This document shows, in pieces, positions 59,545 to 64,000 of a DNA stretch of 64,000 nucleotides (the stretch's first letter is position 1; each line of letters opens with the position of its first letter). The notes below the pieces were generated by a model. That model saw only the letters and a program-made list of their open reading frames with translations, had not been told where the DNA came from and did no database searches. This DNA is from CAVUMR01 sp963742715 (lineage in GTDB: Bacteria; Actinomycetota; Actinomycetes; Mycobacteriales; Micromonosporaceae): positions 372,001 to 436,000 of the forward strand of contig CAVUMR010000001.1 of the NCBI GenBank assembly GCA_963742715.1. The letters are read 5' to 3'. The translations under genes were made by a program, and so were the position numbers.

Positions 59545-61017
59545 TCACCCGTTACGTACCAGTTCGGCGATGGTCGGGCGCAGCGCGCGCATGACGTGCT
59601 GGGCGGTCACCGGGCCACCGCGCGCGGCGTACCGGCCGGCCAGCCCGTGTACGAACGCCGCCGCCGCGGCCGCCCGATCGGCCGGCAGTCCGGCGGCGAG
59701 CAGCGAGCCGAGCAGTCCGGCCAGTACGTCGCCGGTACCCGCGGTCGCCAGGTCCGCGGTACCGGTCGGGTTGACGTACACCGTGCCGTCCGGACCGGCC
59801 ACGATAGTGCGATCGCCCTTGAGCAGCACCACGGCACCGAGCCAGGAGGCGAGCCGGCGCGCGGCTCCGATCCGGTCGTCGCCGGGCTGCTCGCCGGAGA
59901 GCCGGGCGAACTCCCGATCGTGCGGGGTCAGTACCACCGGCCCGTCCCGCCGGTCCAGCCAACCGGCCGGATCCTCGGCCAGCAGCGTGATGCCGTCCGC
60001 GTCCACACACACCGGGACCGGCGTGCCCAGTACCGCCCGCAGCACCGTCCGGGCGTGCTCGTCCAGCCCCAGTCCGGAGCCCACCACCCAGGCCTGCACC
60101 CGGCCGGTACCGGCGACCTGCTCGGTGACCACCACCTCCGGCCAGTGGCCGCGTACCTGCTCCGCGGCTGTCCCGGCGTACCGGACGAAACCCGCCGGTC
60201 CGGCCAGCGCCCCGCCGAGGGACAGCAGGGCGGCACCGGTGTACGTGGCGGACCCGGAGGCGACTCCCACCACGCCGCGGCGGTACTTGTCGTCGCTCGG
60301 TTGTGGTACCGGCCACAGCGCCGCGACGTCGGCCGCCTCGAGTACCCGCAGGTAGGGCTCGGGTAGGTACGGCTCGAGCCCGATGTCCACCAGCTCCACC
60401 AGGCCGGCGCGGGCCGCACCCGCGCCCACCACGAGTCCCGGCTTGAGCCCGCCGAACGTGACCGTCACGTCGGCGGACACCGCGTCGCCGGTCACCGCCC
60501 CGGTGTCCGCGTCCACCCCGCTGGGCAGATCGACCGCGACCGTGACGGCGCCGGTGGCCCGTGCCGCGGCGACGAGCCCGGCCGCCTCCGGGCGCAGCCC
60601 GCCCCGGCCGCCGATGCCGACGACCCCGTCGATGACCAGGTTTGGCTGGCCCACCGCGGTCTCCACCGCCGGCCGGCCGCCGGTCGCCGGCGCGGGGCGG
60701 ATCCGGCCGCCGGCCGCGCGCAGCGCGGCCAACCCACCGGCATGCGCCTTGTCCGGCGCGAGCAGCACCGCGCTCACCTGGGCGCCGCGGCGGGCCAGCA
60801 GGGCGCCGGCGTACAGCGCGTCGCCGCCGTTGTTACCGGCTCCCACCAGCGCCAGCACCCGGGCCCCGTACACCCGTCCACGCCGGTCCGCGAGCAGTAC
60901 CGCGCAACGCCGGGCCAGTCCGGCCGAGGCGCGCCGCATGAGGACGCCGTCCGGCAGCGTCGCCATCAGCGCCTGTTCGGCCGCCCGGATCTCCTCGACC
61001 CGCCACGCTCCGCGCAC
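59545..61017 (-). CDS. nnr: Bifunctional NAD(P)H-hydrate epimerase / ADP-dependent dehydratase
   Basis: 490 residues. The N-terminal YjeF_N epimerase domain has VLALVGAGNNGGDALYAGALLARRG and VDLPSGVDADTG. The C-terminal carbohydrate-kinase-like dehydratase has VVLTPHDREFARLSG, VVLLKGDRTIVAGPDG and the GTGDVLAGLLGSLLAAG motif. It repairs damaged NAD(P)H hydrates. The GTG at 61017 follows GGAGG by 4 nt; the spacing is short but no better start is seen. Located between acpS and alr as in other actinobacteria. Confidence 0.94.
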   Translation of the reverse strand: MRGAWRVEEIRAAEQALMATLPDGVLMRRASAGLARRCAVLLADRRGRVYGARVLALVGAGNNGGDALYAGALLARRGAQVSAVLLAPDKAHAGGLAALRAAGGRIRPAPATGGRPAVETAVGQPNLVIDGVVGIGGRGGLRPEAAGLVAAARATGAVTVAVDLPSGVDADTGAVTGDAVSADVTVTFGGLKPGLVVGAGAARAGLVELVDIGLEPYLPEPYLRVLEAADVAALWPVPQPSDDKYRRGVVGVASGSATYTGAALLSLGGALAGPAGFVRYAGTAAEQVRGHWPEVVVTEQVAGTGRVQAWVVGSGLGLDEHARTVLRAVLGTPVPVCVDADGITLLAEDPAGWLDRRDGPVVLTPHDREFARLSGEQPGDDRIGAARRLASWLGAVVLLKGDRTIVAGPDGTVYVNPTGTADLATAGTGDVLAGLLGSLLAAGLPADRAAAAAAFVHGLAGRYAARGGPVTAQHVMRALRPTIAELVRNG

Positions 61018-61054
61018 ACCGCCTCCGTTCTCGCCGAGCCACCAGGTACGGCGG

Positions 61055-61423
61055 TCAGGTCTCCGCGACCACCATGGCGGACGCGATGCCGCCGTCGTGC
61101 GACAACGAGAGGTGCCAGCGGGCGACACCGCGCTCCCGGGCCACGGTGGCGACCGTGCCGGACACGGTCAGCCAGGGCCGGCCGTCCGGATCGGTGACGA
61201 TCTCGCAGTCATGCCAGTGCAGCCCGATCGGTGCGCCGAGCGCTTTCGCGACCGCCTCCTTGGCCGCGAACCGCGCCGCCAGCGACTCCGGCGAGCGGGC
61301 GTTGCCGGCCGCGGTGATCCGCTCCGCCTCGGTGAACAACCGCTCCGCGAGTAACGGTGTCCGTTCGAGTGCCCGGGCGAACCGCTCGACCAGCACCACG
61401 TCGATGCCCACACTCACGATCAC
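61055..61423 (-). CDS. acpS: Holo-[acyl-carrier-protein] synthase
   Basis: 122 residues, normal length: VSVGIDVVLVERFARAL (metal-binding Asp), AARFAAKEAVAKALG (catalytic Glu/Lys) and HLSLSHDGGIASAMVV. It transfers 4'-phosphopantetheine from CoA to acyl carrier protein. The GTG at 61423 starts 2 bp after the glmS stop codon; GTG at 61417 is an alternative. Transcribed with glmS. Confidence 0.95.
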   Translation of the reverse strand: MIVSVGIDVVLVERFARALERTPLLAERLFTEAERITAAGNARSPESLAARFAAKEAVAKALGAPIGLHWHDCEIVTDPDGRPWLTVSGTVATVARERGVARWHLSLSHDGGIASAMVVAET

Positions 61424-61425
61424 GG

Positions 61426-63330
61426 CTACTCGACCGTGACGGACTTGGCCAGGTTCCGCGGCTGGTCCACGTCGTGCCCGTTGGCGGCCGCGATCTCGCA
61501 GGCGAAGACCTGCAGCGGCACGATCGTCACCAGCGGCGCCAGCAGCGTCGGGGTTCGCGGGACGTACACCAGATGGTCCGCGTACGGGGTGACCGCCCGG
61601 TCGCCTTCCTCGGCGATCGCGATCACCCGGGCGCCGCGCGCCTTGACCTCCTGGATGTTCGACACGACCTTGTCGTGCAGCACCCCGCGGCCCCGCGGCG
61701 ACGGCACGATGCACACCACGGGCGTACCCGCGTCGACCAGCGCGATCGGGCCGTGCTTGAGCTCCCCGGCGGCGAAGCCCTCGGCGTGCATGTAGGTCAG
61801 CTCTTTGAGCTTGAGCGCGCCCTCCAGCGCCACCGGGTAACCGACGTGCCGGCCGATGAACAGTACGGACGGCGCGGAGGCGAGCTCGCGGGCGAGCGCG
61901 CGTACCGGCTCCATCGTCTCCAGTACCTGCTCGATCTTGCCGGACATCTGCTCGAGCTGGGCGAGCACCGCACCGATCTCGTCCGCGTACATGACGCCCC
62001 GGATGTGCGCCAGGTGCAGGCCGACCAGGTAGCACGCGACGAGCTGGGTCAGGTGCGCCTTGGTGGACGCGACCGCGACCTCGGGACCGGCATGGGTGTA
62101 CAGCACGGCGTCGGACTCGCGCGGGATCGTCGAGCCGTTGGTGTTGCAGATGGCCAGCACGCGCGCCTTCTGTTCCTTCGCGTGCCGCAGCGCCATCAGG
62201 GTGTCCATGGTCTCGCCGGACTGCGAGATCGCGACCACCAGGGTGGACCGGTCCAGCACCGGGTCGCGGTACCGGAACTCGCTGGACAGCTCCACCTCGC
62301 ACGGGATGCGGGTCCAGTGCTCGATGGCGTACTTGGCGACCAGCCCGGCGTGGTACGCGGTACCGCAGGCGATGATGAACACCTTGTCCACGTCGCGCAG
62401 GTCCTGGTCGGACAGGCGTACCTCGTCCATCGCGATGTCGCCGGACTCGGTCAGCCGGCCGCGCAGCGTGTCCGCGACCGCCTGTGGCTGCTCGGCGATC
62501 TCCTTGAGCATGAAGTAGTCGTAGCCGCCCTTTTCCGCGGCCTGCGCGTCCCAGTCGATGTGGTACTCGCCGACCTCGGCCGGAGCGCCGGAGTAGTCGG
62601 TGACGGTCAGCGCCGCGCCGGTGATCTCGACGACCTGGTCCTGGCCCAGCTCGACCGCCCGCCGGGTGTGCTCGATGAACGCGGACACGTCACTGGCCAG
62701 GAAGTTCTCCCCGGAGCCGAGTCCGACCACGAGCGGGCTGTTGCGGCGCGCGCCGACGACCGATTCGGGGTGGTCGGCGTGTACCGCGAGCAGCGTGAAC
62801 GCGCCCTCGAGCCGGCTGCAGACCCGGCGCATCGCGGCGGCGAGCGGGCTCGCGTCACCCTCGGCGCCGGTCGGGTCGGCGGCGAGTTCGGCGGCGAGCA
62901 GGTGCGCCACGCATTCGGTGTCGGTGTCGCTGCGGAACTCGACTCCCTGCGCCTCCAGTTCGGCGCGCAGTTTGGCGAAGTTCTCGATGATGCCGTTGTG
63001 GATCACCGCGACCTTGCCGTCTGCGGACAGGTGCGGGTGGGCGTTGCGGTCGTTCGGCGCGCCATGGGTGGCCCAGCGGGTGTGCCCGATGCCGGTGGTA
63101 CCGGCCATCATCGCGGCCGGCCCGTCCGGGCCCGCCGTGGCGTCCACGTGTTCGGCGAGAGCCTTCTCCAGGTTGGCCAGTTTCCCGGCGCGCTTGTCGG
63201 TCCACAGGGAGTCGGCGGCGACCACGGCCACACCGGCCGAGTCGTACCCCCGGTATTCGAGCCGTCGCAGGCCGTCCATCACGATGCCGAGCGCTGGTCG
63301 GGGGCCGACGTATCCGACGATGCCGCACAT
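61426..63330 (-). CDS. glmS: Glutamine--fructose-6-phosphate aminotransferase (isomerising)
   Basis: 634 residues. The ATG at 63330 places Cys immediately after Met (MCGIVGYVG), as the N-terminal nucleophile of the amidotransferase domain requires. Next come GNGIIENFAKLR-type and TDTECVAHLLA segments, then two SIS isomerase domains (ISQSGETMDTLMALRHAKE) and the C-terminal DQPRNLAKSVTVE. It makes glucosamine-6-phosphate for cell-wall precursors. TACGCT (63339-63344, complement) lies 8 nt upstream of the ATG, a leaderless start. Confidence 0.97.
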   Translation of the reverse strand: MCGIVGYVGPRPALGIVMDGLRRLEYRGYDSAGVAVVAADSLWTDKRAGKLANLEKALAEHVDATAGPDGPAAMMAGTTGIGHTRWATHGAPNDRNAHPHLSADGKVAVIHNGIIENFAKLRAELEAQGVEFRSDTDTECVAHLLAAELAADPTGAEGDASPLAAAMRRVCSRLEGAFTLLAVHADHPESVVGARRNSPLVVGLGSGENFLASDVSAFIEHTRRAVELGQDQVVEITGAALTVTDYSGAPAEVGEYHIDWDAQAAEKGGYDYFMLKEIAEQPQAVADTLRGRLTESGDIAMDEVRLSDQDLRDVDKVFIIACGTAYHAGLVAKYAIEHWTRIPCEVELSSEFRYRDPVLDRSTLVVAISQSGETMDTLMALRHAKEQKARVLAICNTNGSTIPRESDAVLYTHAGPEVAVASTKAHLTQLVACYLVGLHLAHIRGVMYADEIGAVLAQLEQMSGKIEQVLETMEPVRALARELASAPSVLFIGRHVGYPVALEGALKLKELTYMHAEGFAAGELKHGPIALVDAGTPVVCIVPSPRGRGVLHDKVVSNIQEVKARGARVIAIAEEGDRAVTPYADHLVYVPRTPTLLAPLVTIVPLQVFACEIAAANGHDVDQPRNLAKSVTVE

Positions 63331-63388
63331 GGTTCCGCAGCGTAGCGAAGGATCCGTCCGGGGCCGCACGGCGGCCATGTCGTACCAG

Positions 63389-63437
63389 CCAGAGCGGCTG
63401 CCGGCGACAGGGGTGGCGCTGCCGGCAGCCGCTCTGG
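63389..63437. terminator. Strong hairpin terminator after the SGNH lipase gene
   Basis: A perfect 17-bp inverted repeat, CCAGAGCGGCTGCCGGC at 63389-63405 with its complement at 63421-63437 and a 15-nt loop, lies downstream of the SGNH gene stop and upstream of glmS. Confidence 0.85.
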
Positions 63438-63486
63438 GGTATCAGGTGCTGTGCATGCCGCGCCGGGGAGCCGGCGTGGCGGTCGG

Positions 63487-64000
63487 TCAGGCCGCGCCGC
63501 TCGGAGCCAGCGCCCCGGTCAGTGCCGTCTGGACCAGGTTGGCGTAACCCACGTGCCCGTTCCGGTTCGGGTGGTACGACTCCCCGACCGGGTTGGACAG
63601 GCCGTTGAGCCACTCGACGTCGTCACAGATCGCGTGTCCGGTGAACGCCGAGCGGGGATCGACGAACCGGAAGCCGTACGCCGAGGCGCGGCCCGCGGTC
63701 ACCGACGCGAGTACGTCGGCGGTGTGGTTGAGCTGGCCCTGCTCGGTCGAGCTGATCCGGGCGCCGACGTTGCACTCCTCGCCGTTGAACAGGCGCGGAT
63801 AGCCCACCACGACAACCCGCGCATTCGTCGCCCGGGTGCGGATCGCGCTGTACACGCTGTTCAGCCGGCCGGGCAGCGTATTGGAGATGAAGCTGTTCGC
63901 GTTGTTGATGTCGCCGGTGCAGTTGTACGGCCAGGGCAGCGCGCATTTCTTGATGACGTCGGAGAATCCCGCGTCATTGCCACCGATCGAGACCGTGACG
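63487..64000 (-). CDS. Secreted SGNH-hydrolase (GDSL-like lipase), 5' end beyond the window
   Basis: At least 170 residues; the N-terminus and block I (GDS) lie beyond base 64000. Block III is visible as VSIGGNDAGFSD, followed by VVVGYPRLFNGEECN and block V as SYHPNRNGHVGYAN with the catalytic His. Cysteines (KKCALPWPYNCTGD, ECNVG, ICDDV) suggest disulfides, as in secreted Streptomyces-type SGNH esterases/lipases. The frame is read continuously from the window edge; the short ATG/GTG-initiated frames inside it are not real starts. Confidence 0.85.
   Translation of the reverse strand, partial: VTVSIGGNDAGFSDVIKKCALPWPYNCTGDINNANSFISNTLPGRLNSVYSAIRTRATNARVVVVGYPRLFNGEECNVGARISSTEQGQLNHTADVLASVTAGRASAYGFRFVDPRSAFTGHAICDDVEWLNGLSNPVGESYHPNRNGHVGYANLVQTALTGALAPSGAA

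Overview
The window is about 70% or more G+C and is almost entirely ordinary chromosomal coding sequence of a morphologically complex actinobacterium. Supporting evidence is the WhiB3/WhiD, BldM and SigD/RsdA regulators, GroEL1 with a His-rich tail and two CIRCE sites, many leaderless genes, PspC-domain envelope-stress proteins and large secreted peptidases. Micromonosporaceae is the best guess, not proven. From memory, the block guaA / choD / guaB3 / guaB / DUF5319 / rsdA / sigD / bldM / whiB3 / groEL1 / groES / tsaD / rimI / tsaB / tsaE / alr / glmS follows the order of the Mycobacterium tuberculosis Rv3396c-Rv3436c region and of the Streptomyces whiD-bldM-sigD-guaB region.

Layout. 1-7.3 kb: a B12-binding protein, a lipase-like hydrolase, a secreted M23 peptidase, the PcrA/UvrD helicase and an XRE-TPR regulator. 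7.4-11.4 kb: secreted M4 and M28 peptidases sharing a near-identical C-terminal domain. 11.5-13.1 kb: chorismate mutase behind an aromatic-residue leader peptide and hairpins (candidate attenuator), then a PIG-L deacetylase. 13.1-14.3 kb: an LPxTG-anchored thioester-domain surface protein. 14.7-19.5 kb: a Lia-like envelope-stress module (PspC-kinase plus LuxR regulator, divergent from a PspC/LiaF-like membrane protein). 19.5-21.9 kb: phosphatidylethanolamine synthesis (psd fused to a methyltransferase-like domain, and pssA). 22.1-27.4 kb: tandem Nudix protein, small PspC protein, guaA, flavin reductase-like protein and two DUF72 proteins. 27.4-29.3 kb: two paralogous secreted proteins of unknown function. 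29.5-37.6 kb: choD, an inserted WXG/DUF1023 three-gene cassette, guaB3 and guaB. 37.7-43.8 kb: DUF5319, rsdA-sigD, bldM, whiB3, groEL1-groES. 44-47.7 kb: DUF1918, a THUMP-like methyltransferase, ArsR plus M23 peptidase, ybaK. 47.7-51.2 kb: a heterodimeric ABC exporter with one degenerate ATP site. 51.5-63.3 kb: acetyltransferase, then the leftward t6A / cell-wall precursor group (tsaD, rimI, tsaB, tsaE, udg, hydrolase, alr, nnr, acpS, glmS). The right end is a truncated SGNH lipase.

The most unusual signal is not a gene. (1) A 61-bp repeat family occurs as arrays at three loci (2952-3043, 34362-34605, 51291-51491); its ends are conserved and its middle forms a hairpin whose arms differ between loci but stay complementary. 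(2) At many gene ends the last codons, stop codon included, are tandemly copied into the downstream spacer, with unit lengths of 15-61 bp. (3) At least a dozen starts sit 6-8 nt after a TANNNT-type -10 box, so leaderless transcription is common. No rRNA, tRNA, IS element, prophage or CRISPR array was recognised.
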